A stretch of 64,000 nt of DNA from Allopusillimonas soli (GCF_004153445.1 NZ_SDQC01000001.1:744001-808000), one strand, 5' to 3'. Shown: positions 1 through 8,943, counted from the stretch's first letter. A program made the numbers and translations. The notes: a model not told the origin generated them from the letters alone.

Positions 1-762
1 CTGGGCACAGAAGCCGTGGCGCGCGCATCAAATGACGGATATACGATCTTGTATGGCACCCAAGGCACTATCGCCGCTGCTCCGGCTCTCTATAAAACTT
101 TGGCGTACAACCCCGATAAGGACTTCGTACCGGTTCACGCCATGTTTGCCACTCCAAATATTCTTGTTTCAGCCAAGAATCGGCCATATAAATCCGTCAA
201 AGAGCTGGTCAGCTACGCCAAAGCCCATCCAGAAAAAGTCAATATGGCATCCTCTGGCATGGGAACAGGCTCTCACATGACGGGAGAATCTTTTCAGATG
301 GCTGCCGGAATAAAAATGCTGCACGTGCCCTACAAGGGCAGTGCGCCGGCATTGAACGATCTTCTGGGCGGACAGGTAGATGTCCTCTTCGATTACCCGG
401 TCAGCTCGGGCCCACATATCAAGAGTGGCGACCTTATCGCTTTGGCAGTGACCGCAAACAAGCGCCTTGCGAGCTTCCCTGATATCCCGTCGATTGTTGA
501 AGCAGGCTATCCACAAGCAGTGAACTCAAGTTGGTCAGGAATTTTCGTACCCGCTGGCACACCATCTGAAATCGTAAACCGGCTTTCGGCTGCCATTGAC
601 AAGGCGCTGGCTTCCGAAGAGATCAAGGAGTACGCCAGCAAATATGGCGCAGAGATTCTTGCAGATTTGTCCGGCACGAAATTCACAAAATTCATCCAGG
701 AAGAGCGCAAGCATTGGCAGGATGTCGTGGATTATTCAGGAGTGCACCTGGATCCAAAATGA
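1..762 (+). CDS. Bug/TctC-family periplasmic solute-binding protein (5' end missing)
   Basis: The reading frame is open from the first base, so the gene begins outside the window and the signal peptide is not seen. The visible 253 residues match the C-terminal three quarters of Bug (TctC) proteins: a DGYT-LLYG-type strand near the start, then VPYKGSAPALNDLLGGQVD and a late SGIFVPAGTP segment. Bug proteins bind carboxylates or small acids in the periplasm for tripartite tricarboxylate transporters or sensing. It is clearly paralogous to the Bug protein at 8981-9961, which shares VPYKGSAPAL and the spacing around it. It ends 15 bases before the DUF35 gene, so it is probably cotranscribed with the catabolic genes. 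The substrate is unknown; by context it is the acid degraded by this cluster. Confidence 0.93.
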   Translation: MGTEAVARASNDGYTILYGTQGTIAAAPALYKTLAYNPDKDFVPVHAMFATPNILVSAKNRPYKSVKELVSYAKAHPEKVNMASSGMGTGSHMTGESFQMAAGIKMLHVPYKGSAPALNDLLGGQVDVLFDYPVSSGPHIKSGDLIALAVTANKRLASFPDIPSIVEAGYPQAVNSSWSGIFVPAGTPSEIVNRLSAAIDKALASEEIKEYASKYGAEILADLSGTKFTKFIQEERKHWQDVVDYSGVHLDPK

Positions 763-777
763 ATATAAAGGTACAGC

Positions 778-1197
778 ATGACAGATTCTTCTTTCTCTCT
801 TTTTAAGATTTCCGACAGCCAAAATCGTTTGGCGTTCAGCTTTCATCAGTGTGATAAATGCGGAGCACTGAGTTTCCCTGCAAACACTTTTGGTTGTCAT
901 CAATGCGGCGCACACACTGAAGATGGTCATACGATATCTCGGCCCGGCAAAGGAGTTTTGCGCACTGCCATTACCGTCTACGCCGATATATGCCCAGCCT
1001 TGAAGGCACCTTACGTTATCGGGGAGATAGAGCTTGCACCTGGCCTGATCGAGGAGGCTGTACTGGATGTCGGCAGTGAGGATGAGGTACATCCTGGCAT
1101 GCTGATGGAGGCTGTATATATCCCTGACATAAAAGATAAGGCACTGATCCCGTGTCGTTTCAGGCCGACAGGAAACAAGTTGGAGATGGGGATATGA
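778..1197 (+). CDS. DUF35 OB-fold/zinc-ribbon acyl-CoA-associated protein
   Basis: A 139-residue protein. An N-terminal rubredoxin-like zinc ribbon is visible as CDKCGALSFP followed by CHQCGAH (four cysteines, about residues 25-45), then a beta-rich OB-fold with an EIELAPGLIEEAVL-like strand. This is the DUF35_N plus OB_aCoA_assoc architecture. Such proteins are obligate partners of thiolase-like enzymes; the best known is ChsH2, whose DUF35 domain binds the aldolase Ltp2 in steroid side-chain degradation. The stop codon overlaps the start of the thiolase-like gene (ATGA at 1194-1197), which implies translational coupling and supports a 1:1 complex. An AAAGG ribosome site precedes the ATG. 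Substrate is not deducible from sequence. Confidence 0.9.
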   Translation: MTDSSFSLFKISDSQNRLAFSFHQCDKCGALSFPANTFGCHQCGAHTEDGHTISRPGKGVLRTAITVYADICPALKAPYVIGEIELAPGLIEEAVLDVGSEDEVHPGMLMEAVYIPDIKDKALIPCRFRPTGNKLEMGI

Positions 1198-2351
1198 AGG
1201 GGCTGCTTAAGGAGCGCGCTGTATTTGTCATAGGTATTGGGATGCACCCTTATACCTTTCCCAATAAAAACAGCTTCGTGCCCATGGGGTTACGCGCTGT
1301 CAGGGAAGCACTGTGCGATGCGCAGATAGCCTGGGAGGCCGTTCAATCCGCCTATGTGGGGACGGCAGCCATAGGCATGGCTGCTGGAAGAGTGATGTTC
1401 CAGCATTTGGGCTCCACCGGACTACATGTAACGCAGGTGGAAAGCGCATCGGCATCGGGCTGTTCTGCTTTTCGACTTGGCTGCATGGACGTTGCTTCTG
1501 GCAATAACGACATCGTTCTAGCCATGGGGGTTGACAAGTTCGGTGATGGTAAGCGCGCTGCAAACAAGGATGGACTGCCTCGGCTTAGTCCCACCGCCAC
1601 CATCCCTGCAGTCAAGTTTGCACTGCTTGCGCGCGAATACCTAGAGCGCCATGGTTTGCCGGTGGAGGCTATGGCCAAAGTTGCAGTAAAAAACCATGGC
1701 AATGCAGCCATGAATCCATATGCTCAGTTCCGTAAACAACGCTCGCTGGAGCAGGTTTTGGCTTCGCCGAAAGTGGCTGGCGACTTCACTGTACAGCAAT
1801 GTTGTCCTCGCGGAGATGGCGCAGCCGCCGTCATTTTGGCATCGGGCTCTGCGCTTGATCGCTTGGGTTATCCGAAGCAGCGAGCAGTCCGCGTACTCGC
1901 CTCTGTAGCCAATAGCGAACGGAGAGGAACCAATCAAGAACCATCAGTTGTTGAAATGGTAAGAATGTCTTCCCAGCAAGCTTACGAGGAAGCCGGAATT
2001 GGCCCGAAAGATCTTGATTTGATAGAACTGCATGACGCATTCTCTATTGAGGAGCTGCTTTATACCGAAGCCATGGGGCTTTGCAAGCACGGAGAAGGTG
2101 CCCAATTTCTAGCAGATGGGGCCAGCGCAATAAATGGTCAATGCGCCGTGAATTCTTCTGGAGGTCTTCTTGGCATGGGGCACCCACTCGGCCCTACGGG
2201 TATAGGACAAATAGCAGAAATTGTTCGGCAGATTCGCGGCGAAGCTCAGGTACGCCAACATGCTCGATCGAAACTCGGTCTGGCACATATGATCGGACTT
2301 GGGTCAGTCTCCTTTGCTCATGTTTTGGCCTCATGGGGCGAAACTAGTTGA
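1194..2351 (+). CDS. thiolase-like lipid-transfer-type protein (possible Ltp2-type retro-aldolase)
   Basis: A 385-residue SCP-x/thiolase-superfamily protein. I start it at ATG 1194, which overlaps the DUF35 stop and follows a GGAGATGGGG ribosome site; the frame is open further upstream but inside the previous gene. C-terminal thiolase motifs are present: ELHDAFSIEELL and SSGGLLGMGHPLGPTG, carrying the HDAF and GHPxG histidines. At the position of the nucleophilic cysteine (N-A-C-A-S-G in ordinary thiolases) the sequence reads S-A-S-A-S-G-C-S-A-F, so the catalytic Cys appears to be Ser. Loss of that Cys together with a coupled DUF35 partner is the pattern of Ltp2-type aldolases that cleave beta-hydroxyacyl-CoA. 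The aldolase role is inference; membership of the family is secure. Confidence 0.88.
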   Translation: MKGLLKERAVFVIGIGMHPYTFPNKNSFVPMGLRAVREALCDAQIAWEAVQSAYVGTAAIGMAAGRVMFQHLGSTGLHVTQVESASASGCSAFRLGCMDVASGNNDIVLAMGVDKFGDGKRAANKDGLPRLSPTATIPAVKFALLAREYLERHGLPVEAMAKVAVKNHGNAAMNPYAQFRKQRSLEQVLASPKVAGDFTVQQCCPRGDGAAAVILASGSALDRLGYPKQRAVRVLASVANSERRGTNQEPSVVEMVRMSSQQAYEEAGIGPKDLDLIELHDAFSIEELLYTEAMGLCKHGEGAQFLADGASAINGQCAVNSSGGLLGMGHPLGPTGIGQIAEIVRQIRGEAQVRQHARSKLGLAHMIGLGSVSFAHVLASWGETS

Positions 2352-3181
2352 TGCGCGTTATTCATTTTTCAATCACAGAAAACAACATGATGGAAATCGG
2401 AACTCTGCTCTACGAACTAATTGACAACGTAGCCGTAGTAACAATTAATCGCCCAGAAAGAATGAATACACTGGGAGGCACATTGAAACAAGATTTGGCT
2501 ACAGTATTCTTCGATAATATTCGCAATGACAATGCTGCACGCTGCGTTCTTTTAACCGGAATGGGAGAGCGCGCATTCTGTGCTGGGGCAGACATAAAAG
2601 AGCGTTCGGCCAGTACACTAACGATGTATGAATACCATGTTCAGCAGCGGCGTACACATGATCTGTTCAGCGGAATTGAGAATTTTGAGAAACCGGTAAT
2701 CGCAGCATTGAATGGGGTCGCGCTGGGCGGCGGCCTGGAGTTGGCGCTTTGCTGTGATATGCGAATTGCAGCAGAGCATGCTCGTCTTGGTTTACCCGAA
2801 GTAAAGCTAGGTGTCATTCCAGCTGCCGGCGGAACGCAACGACTCGCTAGACTAATAGGTATGGGTAAAGCAAAGGAACTTATATACACATCCAGGTTGA
2901 TCGACGCATACGAAGCATCTCAAATTGGTTTGGTTAACCAAGTATCCCCTGCAGCCAAATTACGCGAATCCGCAATGGCATTGGCGCAAAAAATAGCATC
3001 ACAGCCACCACTCGCAGTTCGGCTTGCAAAAGACGCGATAAATTTGGGTGGCCAGGTCGACCTCGAAAGCGCGTTGCAATTTGAGCGCTATGCAGCTGCC
3101 ATGCTCGTCGAAAGTGACGACAAAGCGGAAGGCATGAGGGCATTTATCGAAAAAAGGCAGCCGAAATTCAAAGGCAGATGA
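2351..3181 (+). CDS. enoyl-CoA hydratase/isomerase family protein (crotonase)
   Basis: Crotonase-fold protein of about 265-276 residues. The oxyanion-hole segment FCAGADIKE and the GGGLELAL / LPEVKLGVIP segments are present. Both glutamates used for water addition in true enoyl-CoA hydratases are kept, so hydratase activity is plausible. The start is uncertain: ATG 2351 overlaps the thiolase-like stop by one base, while ATG 2387 or 2390 begins directly at the conserved core (MEIGTLLYEL) but has only a weak ribosome site. It probably hydrates the alpha,beta-unsaturated CoA ester, giving the beta-hydroxyacyl-CoA that the preceding thiolase-like/DUF35 pair could cleave. Confidence 0.9.
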   Translation: MRVIHFSITENNMMEIGTLLYELIDNVAVVTINRPERMNTLGGTLKQDLATVFFDNIRNDNAARCVLLTGMGERAFCAGADIKERSASTLTMYEYHVQQRRTHDLFSGIENFEKPVIAALNGVALGGGLELALCCDMRIAAEHARLGLPEVKLGVIPAAGGTQRLARLIGMGKAKELIYTSRLIDAYEASQIGLVNQVSPAAKLRESAMALAQKIASQPPLAVRLAKDAINLGGQVDLESALQFERYAAAMLVESDDKAEGMRAFIEKRQPKFKGR

Positions 3182-3228
3182 GCCAGCCACCAGCAAGTCA
3201 CGATATGGACAGCAAAAAGGAATAGAAC

Positions 3229-4047
3229 ATGGATCTTCGGCTAAAAGGTAAAGTAGCATTGGTAACGGGTGGGGGCCAAGGCGTGGGAAGAGGCATATGC
3301 CGAATGCTGGCACAGGAGGGAGCGTTGGTCCTGGTCAACGATCTCTTCGAACAACGGGCGCACTCGGTATCGGATGAAATCCGTTCTGAAGGCGGCACTG
3401 CGTTCCCAGTAGTTGCGAATATTATTGAACAGGTAGCCATGGAGTCCGTGGTCAATAAATGCCTTGCTCAAGCCGGCCTGGGAGGGATAGATATCCTGGT
3501 AAATAATGCCGGAATTGTTCCTGAGAGACGCGAAAAGGGCGGCATCCCTCCAAACTTTCTAGATATGCCCCCAGAAGACTGGAAAAAAATCGTCGATCTG
3601 AATGTGTACGGCACTATGAATTGTTGCCGCATGGTACTTCCCGGAATGCGGGAAAAGGGTGGAGGAAAGATTGTCAGCATAATGTCCGAGGCAGGCCGTC
3701 TTGGGGAGGCTCATCTTGCCGTCTACTCAGGCGCAAAAGCCGCGATACTAGGCTTTTCAAAAGCCATTGCACGGGAACACGGCCGAGACCGAATCAATGT
3801 AAATGTTGTGGCACTGGGAGCCGTTTCACACGAAGGGATCAAAAACGGCGCCTTGCATCCGGACTCAACTCCTGAAAACAATGAGCGTCTTGCAAAGATG
3901 CTGAAAGCCTACCCTATTGCACGAGGGCTGAAACGCCTATGCCGCCCAGAAGATGTAGCCAACACGGTCGCATTTCTCTCATCTGATCGATCAGCCTTCA
4001 TAACTGGCGAAACAATCAGTGTGAGTGGCGGCTTTGCCATGATATAG
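3229..4047 (+). CDS. SDR-family oxidoreductase
   Basis: A 272-residue classical short-chain dehydrogenase. The N-terminal Rossmann motif is VTGGGQGVGRG, followed by NNAG and the catalytic YSGAK (Y-x3-K) with an upstream Ser in the VSIMSEAG strand. The C-terminus ends GETISVSGGF, typical of FabG-like SDRs. An AAGGA ribosome site lies 6 bases before ATG. It lies 47 bases after the crotonase and on the same strand, so it is likely in the same operon. The probable role is NAD(P)-dependent oxidation of a hydroxyl group on the ring or acyl chain; the substrate cannot be read from the sequence. Confidence 0.9.
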   Translation: MDLRLKGKVALVTGGGQGVGRGICRMLAQEGALVLVNDLFEQRAHSVSDEIRSEGGTAFPVVANIIEQVAMESVVNKCLAQAGLGGIDILVNNAGIVPERREKGGIPPNFLDMPPEDWKKIVDLNVYGTMNCCRMVLPGMREKGGGKIVSIMSEAGRLGEAHLAVYSGAKAAILGFSKAIAREHGRDRINVNVVALGAVSHEGIKNGALHPDSTPENNERLAKMLKAYPIARGLKRLCRPEDVANTVAFLSSDRSAFITGETISVSGGFAMI

Positions 4048-4143
4048 ACTTTTCCGACATGCGGCGGCGTATGAGCATATATCCTCCGCTTTGCGCAGAA
4101 CAGTCAATATTCTTCAACCACCATCTAATAGCCGGATAAACTT

Positions 4144-5169
4144 ATGAACAAACCCCGTTGGACACGGCGCCCCGAAAGATCAAACTGGGGGGATTTCGGT
4201 GCTGACGATGAGCTGGGGCGTCTTAACCTGATAGACCACAACGCGGTGTTAAGAGGTGTGCGTGAAGTCAAGGAAGGACGAAGCTTCTGTTTGAGCCTTC
4301 CTCTTGATTATCCTGGTGGGAATGTTTTAAGTCCTCGACGACATCCTCCGAAGCTGTGTCCCACCTTCAGGGATGACAAGCCTGTTTATAACCTTCCTCT
4401 TGACGAGAGTGGGCTCACCCATACGGACGTTCTGAGCGACGACGCCGTGCTGCTTCATACTCAATACTCCACGCAGTGGGATAGCTTTGCTCATGTCGGA
4501 AAACTGTATGACGCAACCGGAACCGGAGCACCAAAACCCATTTACTATAACGGATACCGTGGCGGTGACGACATTGTTGGCCCATCGGAGTCCAATGGTC
4601 GCCCCATAGGCGCACAAAGGCTGGGAATTGAGACGATGGCGGTTAAGGCGATACAAACCAGAGGCGTCCTAGTCAATCTATTCTCTCGCTTCGGACGTGA
4701 TAGAAAACTGGTCAACTATGATGATTTAATGCGTATCATTGACGAAGACCAAATTTCCATCGAGTCTGGTGACATACTCTGCCTATATACGGGCTTTGCT
4801 GACATGGTCATGCAAATGAAAGGGAAACCCGACCCGCAGCTGCTTGCCTCCAGCCATTCGGTGCTTGATGGAAGATGTACCTCGTTGCAGAACTGGATCG
4901 TAGATAGCAATATTGCCGCAATAGCGGCAGATAATTATGCGGTTGAAGCGTTACCGCCTGCCCCAGCTGTAGCTGCACCATGTGCTAGGCTGCCACTGCA
5001 TGAGTTATGCCTTTTTGGCTACGGCATCCCTCTAGGAGAACTTTGGCTGCTTGGCGAACTCGCAAGCGCTCTGGAAAAAAGCAAGCGTCATGGATTCCTG
5101 TTGACAGCCCCGCCACTACGGTTAACTGGAGCCGTGGGATCACCTGTCACGCCTGTTGCCACGCTTTAA
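4144..5169 (+). CDS. cyclase-family metal-dependent hydrolase (kynurenine-formamidase-like fold)
   Basis: A 341-residue protein of the Cyclase (PF04199-type) family, long subfamily. It shows the typical N-terminal W..WG..DELGRLN segment and the metal-site region STQWDSFAHVG, followed by a C-terminal hydrophobic LLGELWLLGELA stretch. Short members such as KynB carry HxGTHxDxPxH; this subfamily has Q-W-D-x-x-x-H instead. Family members hydrolyse amides, lactones or activated C-C bonds in cyclic ketones. Here it lies between an SDR and the LacI regulator in a CoA-dependent catabolic cluster, so ring opening of an alicyclic or lactone intermediate is a reasonable but unproven guess. It is convergent with the LacI gene, 30 bases away. 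Confidence 0.85.
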   Translation: MNKPRWTRRPERSNWGDFGADDELGRLNLIDHNAVLRGVREVKEGRSFCLSLPLDYPGGNVLSPRRHPPKLCPTFRDDKPVYNLPLDESGLTHTDVLSDDAVLLHTQYSTQWDSFAHVGKLYDATGTGAPKPIYYNGYRGGDDIVGPSESNGRPIGAQRLGIETMAVKAIQTRGVLVNLFSRFGRDRKLVNYDDLMRIIDEDQISIESGDILCLYTGFADMVMQMKGKPDPQLLASSHSVLDGRCTSLQNWIVDSNIAAIAADNYAVEALPPAPAVAAPCARLPLHELCLFGYGIPLGELWLLGELASALEKSKRHGFLLTAPPLRLTGAVGSPVTPVATL

Positions 5170-5199
5170 TTACCCCTATCAACTGTCCGCAGAAATATA

Positions 5200-6282
5200 T
5201 TAGCCAGCACCTCCAGGCGGCGCACATGATTCGCGCACAATAAACTCATACGGTATCAGTTCTTTGGTTGGCGCAGTACCAATATGGTCGGCATCATCAT
5301 TGCCTCGCCTACCATTGATTCGCTCAAGCAGCAACAGTCTTGCTTTTTGGGCAATCTGCTCAATTGGTGTGCGCAGCGCCGTCAAAGGAGGATCATAAGT
5401 CTGGGCAAACTCTGTATCCCCCAAGGCAATAACCGATATGTCAGCGGGCACACGCAAACCCATTCTTGAAATTGCTCGCAAAGCGCTGATCAGCGTGTAG
5501 GTGCCCTGTACTATCATTGCCGTCGGCGGCTCATCCGAACGCAAAGTCTGCATCATATCTTCAAAGACGGAACTGGTGGAAGTAGCCTCTTGCATGATCA
5601 GGTTCGGGACATCCAGCCCAAGTTCCCTGAATGCTGCCTTATATCCCGCAAGCCGCCGCCGCACTGGTCTACTGTGACCATGCCAGAGAGCAATTCCTAT
5701 GCGCTGATGGCCCAAAGAAATCAAGTGCTTTACGGCAGTTTTTACCCCATTGAAATGATCCAAAAGAATTGCGTCGCAATCCACAGCCATGTCGCGATCA
5801 TAAATAACAACAGGCATGCTAAGACGATTCACGGCATCCAGCACTTCAGCATGTCTTTCGTTACCCGGCGCAATTATTACCCCGTCCATGCCGCGAAGCT
5901 GGAACGTCCGCAATATTTCAATTTCACGCTCTGGGTCATTCAATCCATTGCTTAGCAGCAACATGTAACCATCCGGGCGAAAGCAGCCTTCCAGAGCGCG
6001 AAATGCACGTGCATATAGCGGATTGCTCACGTCGGAAAATAGACATCCTATTGTCTTGCTGGTCTGCGAACGCAGTGATTGAGCAGCATGGTTTGGTCGA
6101 TACTGAAGTACCGACACCGCCCGCTCAACCTTGACACGCACATCCTCGGTCACGTTAGGCGCATTGTTCAACACGCGCGATGCGCTCCCAACTGATACGC
6201 CTGCTAGTGCCGCCACATCACGGATACTAATTTTTTTCACGTCTTGAAAGCCCATTTTTGCAGCCAGTATAGCCTTCCTCAC
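5200..6282 (-). CDS. LacI-family transcriptional regulator
   Basis: A 360-residue repressor. An N-terminal LacI helix-turn-helix is clear (IRDVAALAGVSVGSASRVLN, then RPNHAAQSLRSQ hinge), followed by a periplasmic-binding-protein-like sensor domain (TIGCLFSDVSNP, GMDGVIIAPG). I favour GTG at 6282 because GAGG lies 5 bases upstream; ATG at 6255 also works and would shorten the product by nine residues. It is divergent from the acyl-CoA ligase gene, and the 238-base intergenic region holds LacI-type operator candidates. It probably represses the flanking catabolic genes until an acid or its CoA ester accumulates. Confidence 0.93.
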   Translation of the reverse strand: MRKAILAAKMGFQDVKKISIRDVAALAGVSVGSASRVLNNAPNVTEDVRVKVERAVSVLQYRPNHAAQSLRSQTSKTIGCLFSDVSNPLYARAFRALEGCFRPDGYMLLLSNGLNDPEREIEILRTFQLRGMDGVIIAPGNERHAEVLDAVNRLSMPVVIYDRDMAVDCDAILLDHFNGVKTAVKHLISLGHQRIGIALWHGHSRPVRRRLAGYKAAFRELGLDVPNLIMQEATSTSSVFEDMMQTLRSDEPPTAMIVQGTYTLISALRAISRMGLRVPADISVIALGDTEFAQTYDPPLTALRTPIEQIAQKARLLLLERINGRRGNDDADHIGTAPTKELIPYEFIVRESCAPPGGAG

Positions 6283-6383
6283 CCGCCTCTATCGATCCTT
6301 CATCCTAAACACGTCAACTCTTTCGCCCCGCCCCATCACGATCCCATTCACTGTCATAGGCAATAAGAAAAAACAACACTTGA

Positions 6384-6462
6384 TGAAACGATTCATATGA
6401 GTTTAAAATGTGATTCGTCAATAGATTATTTATCTTTTATTAAAGTTCGATGAAACGTTATT
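6384..6462. promoter_or_regulatory. pair of candidate LacI-family operators
   Basis: Two TGAAAC-GNTT-type imperfect palindromes lie in the AT-rich divergent region: TGAAACGATTCA at 6384-6395 and TGAAACGTTATT at 6451-6462, each matching the general LacI-family pattern TGAAACGTTTCA at 10 of 12 positions. Their centres are 67 bases apart. A shorter TGA-TTCG-TCA inverted repeat lies between them at 6411-6420. Position between the LacI gene and the ligase gene supports autoregulation and control of the ligase transcript. The assignment rests on motif shape only. Confidence 0.55.
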
Positions 6463-6520
6463 TAGACTTCAAATCACCCATATTTTCTTGCTTTTTTGAG
6501 TCGCAGGAGACCGAAACCTC

Positions 6521-8092
6521 ATGAACGAAACTGCGTCCGTCCACCAAGGGGGCACACTTGGAGACATGATTGTCACATCGATTCGCAGGTTTCCAGATCG
6601 AGTGGCGTTTATCGACGGCCAAACAAAGATCAGCTACCAAGAACTAGGAGATCTCATATGCAAGGCCGTTGAAAATTTTCGGAGACTTGGCTTACGCCGG
6701 GGTGACGGCGTGATCCAACTTTCGGGAAACCGTCCCGAAACGTTCGTGATTATGGCCGCTGCTTACCTCATGGGTTTGCGCTCGATCACCCTGCACACCA
6801 TGGGTGGCATTGAAGATCATAAGTACATCGTCCAGGACGCTAAAGCAGCGGTTTTCATAGCCAGTTCTTCTTATGAGGAACGAGCCCGCGAGATTCATGA
6901 AACCTGTCATGATGCTGTCAATCATTGGTTCTCTCACTCCTGCAACAGCCAATTCGTCGACTTTTGGCAGGTACACAATGAAGGAGCTGCAGAAGAGCTT
7001 AGATGCGAAGCCATGCCGACCGACATCGTACGCTTGGCATATACGGGAGGAACGACTGGAAGACCGAAAGGGGTCATGTTAACCAGCCGTTCCCTTTGGA
7101 TGCAGGCTACCCTTTTACTTGCTGCTCGTCCGCTGCCGAAGGACGTCATATTGCTATGCCCAACGCCTATCTCACATGGCGCGGGAGCGATGATCGTTCC
7201 GACCCTCTGGCGGGGAGGCACCATCATTCTTCAACAGGGATTCGATCCAGAAAAATTTCTAAATGCAATCGAACACCATCGGGCATCAATGACATTTCTC
7301 GTTCCAACCATGATCTACACGCTTCTCGATCATCCTCTATGCAAAAGGTTGGATCTGTCTTCACTGAAAATTCTGTCTTACGGCGCTTCTCCCATGTCAC
7401 CGTCGCGTATCCGCGAGGCACTTGAAGTATTCGGACCCATACTGATGCAAAGCTATGGTCAAACTGAATGTCCGAGCAACATCCTGCATCTCTCCCCCAG
7501 CGACCATATGCGTGAAGATGCAACCATCCTTGAATCAGCCGGCCTGCCTTATCCGGGCGTGACAGTTACGCTGCGAGACGATGATGGGAACGAGGTCCAA
7601 GACGGCCAGGTTGGGGAACTGTGTGTACGCAGCCCCTTGGTTATGGAGGGATATTGGAACCTGCCCGAACTGACGGCGCAGGTCACGAAGGGGGGATGGC
7701 TTCACACTGGGGATATGGCGTTCCGCGATACTCACGGCTACTTCCACCTTGTAGATCGAAAGAAGGACATGATCATCTCCGGCGGCTTCAATGTTTATCC
7801 CAAGGAAGTCGAGGATGCATTAGCCACACACCCCTCTGTACTTGCAGCAGCAGTTATCGGCGTTCCAGATTCCAAATGGGGAGAGGCGGTGAAAGCAATC
7901 GTCGTGCGACGTAGTGGGCATGACGTGGACGCATCAACGCTCATTGAGTTTGTCAAGAAATCCAAAGGCACCGTCAATACTCCCAAGTCGATTGACTTCG
8001 TGGACGAACTGCCCCTCACCGGTCTCGGGAAGCCCGACAAGAAAAAGCTAAGACATGTCTACTGGCACAACTTGAAGCGCGCCGTCCACTGA
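6521..8092 (+). CDS. AMP-dependent acyl-CoA synthetase (fatty/aromatic acid CoA ligase)
   Basis: A 523-residue ANL-superfamily ligase. Core motifs in order: the phosphate loop YTGGTTGRPKGVM (about residues 175-188), SYGQTE, then GWLHTGDMAF and VDRKKDMIISGGFNVYPKEVE. The usual C-terminal catalytic lysine region is PLTGLGKPDKKKLR, a slight variant of the common PxTxxGKxxR. It activates a carboxylic acid with ATP and CoA through an acyl-AMP. It is transcribed away from the LacI gene and is the likely entry step of the pathway encoded on both sides. A GGAG sequence precedes ATG at somewhat long spacing. The natural acid is unknown. Confidence 0.93.
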   Translation: MNETASVHQGGTLGDMIVTSIRRFPDRVAFIDGQTKISYQELGDLICKAVENFRRLGLRRGDGVIQLSGNRPETFVIMAAAYLMGLRSITLHTMGGIEDHKYIVQDAKAAVFIASSSYEERAREIHETCHDAVNHWFSHSCNSQFVDFWQVHNEGAAEELRCEAMPTDIVRLAYTGGTTGRPKGVMLTSRSLWMQATLLLAARPLPKDVILLCPTPISHGAGAMIVPTLWRGGTIILQQGFDPEKFLNAIEHHRASMTFLVPTMIYTLLDHPLCKRLDLSSLKILSYGASPMSPSRIREALEVFGPILMQSYGQTECPSNILHLSPSDHMREDATILESAGLPYPGVTVTLRDDDGNEVQDGQVGELCVRSPLVMEGYWNLPELTAQVTKGGWLHTGDMAFRDTHGYFHLVDRKKDMIISGGFNVYPKEVEDALATHPSVLAAAVIGVPDSKWGEAVKAIVVRRSGHDVDASTLIEFVKKSKGTVNTPKSIDFVDELPLTGLGKPDKKKLRHVYWHNLKRAVH

Positions 8093-8142
8093 ATTTGATA
8101 TTTATTGCCTGTACATCAACAGCATTCTGAGGTCATCGCAAC

Positions 8143-8943
8143 ATGAAACACGATAATTTAGCTCGATCATTGGAGGGCCGCATAGCAATAGTTACTGGAG
8201 CTGGATCGCGCTCAGACGGCATCGGCAATGGCCGTGCTTCCGCCATCCTGCTTGCCCGCCACGGTGCGCGCGTAGCTTTAATAGACAGCACGCCCGCATG
8301 GGCCGAGAAAACACTTGACATGATCAGGCAAGAGGCTGGAGATGGCTATGTACTTGAGTGTGATGTGAGCGTAGACAGCGATTGCAGCCAAGCAGTGAAA
8401 GAAACTATAGCCCGTTGGGGCAAGGTTGATATTCTCGTCAATAACGTTGGTATTGGCGGCCCAACTGGGTCAGCAGTAGATGTTGATCTGGAGGAGTGGG
8501 ACAAAGCTCTGCGAGTTAATGTCACATCCATGATGCTCATGGCACGACATTGCATTCCAGATATGCGTTCAAGAAAAAAGGGATCAATCATAAACGTAGC
8601 ATCTGTTGCCGGGCTGATCGGAGGTCACCCTTCACTGTTATATCCCACCTCAAAAGGAGCTGTGGTCAATATGACCCGCGCGATGGCGGCACATCATGGC
8701 GCTGAAGGCATCCGAGTGAATTGCGTGGCTCCAGGCATGGTTTATACGCCCATGGTCTACGCCAACGGTATGAGCCAAGAACGCCGCATTCACCGGCGCA
8801 ATCGATCATTACTACAAACAGAGGGCACAGCCTGGGATGTAGGCAATGCAATCCGATACCTCGCTAGCGACGAAGCAGGTTGGGTAACCGGTGCCATATT
8901 GCCTGTAGACGCGGGAGCTACCGCCGGACGGCATTCATATTAG
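8143..8943 (+). CDS. SDR-family oxidoreductase
   Basis: A 266-residue short-chain dehydrogenase. The cofactor motif is VTGAGSRSDGIGNG, with an insertion between the second and third glycines that is common in one SDR subgroup. NNVG replaces NNAG, and the catalytic pair is YPTSK with SVAG upstream. The C-terminus has GWVTGAILPVDAG. A GAGGT ribosome site lies before ATG. It follows the ligase by 50 bases and precedes the Bug gene by 37 bases on the same strand, so ligase, SDR and Bug protein probably form one transcript under LacI control. Likely an NAD(P)H-dependent ketoreductase or alcohol dehydrogenase of the same pathway. Confidence 0.9.
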   Translation: MKHDNLARSLEGRIAIVTGAGSRSDGIGNGRASAILLARHGARVALIDSTPAWAEKTLDMIRQEAGDGYVLECDVSVDSDCSQAVKETIARWGKVDILVNNVGIGGPTGSAVDVDLEEWDKALRVNVTSMMLMARHCIPDMRSRKKGSIINVASVAGLIGGHPSLLYPTSKGAVVNMTRAMAAHHGAEGIRVNCVAPGMVYTPMVYANGMSQERRIHRRNRSLLQTEGTAWDVGNAIRYLASDEAGWVTGAILPVDAGATAGRHSY

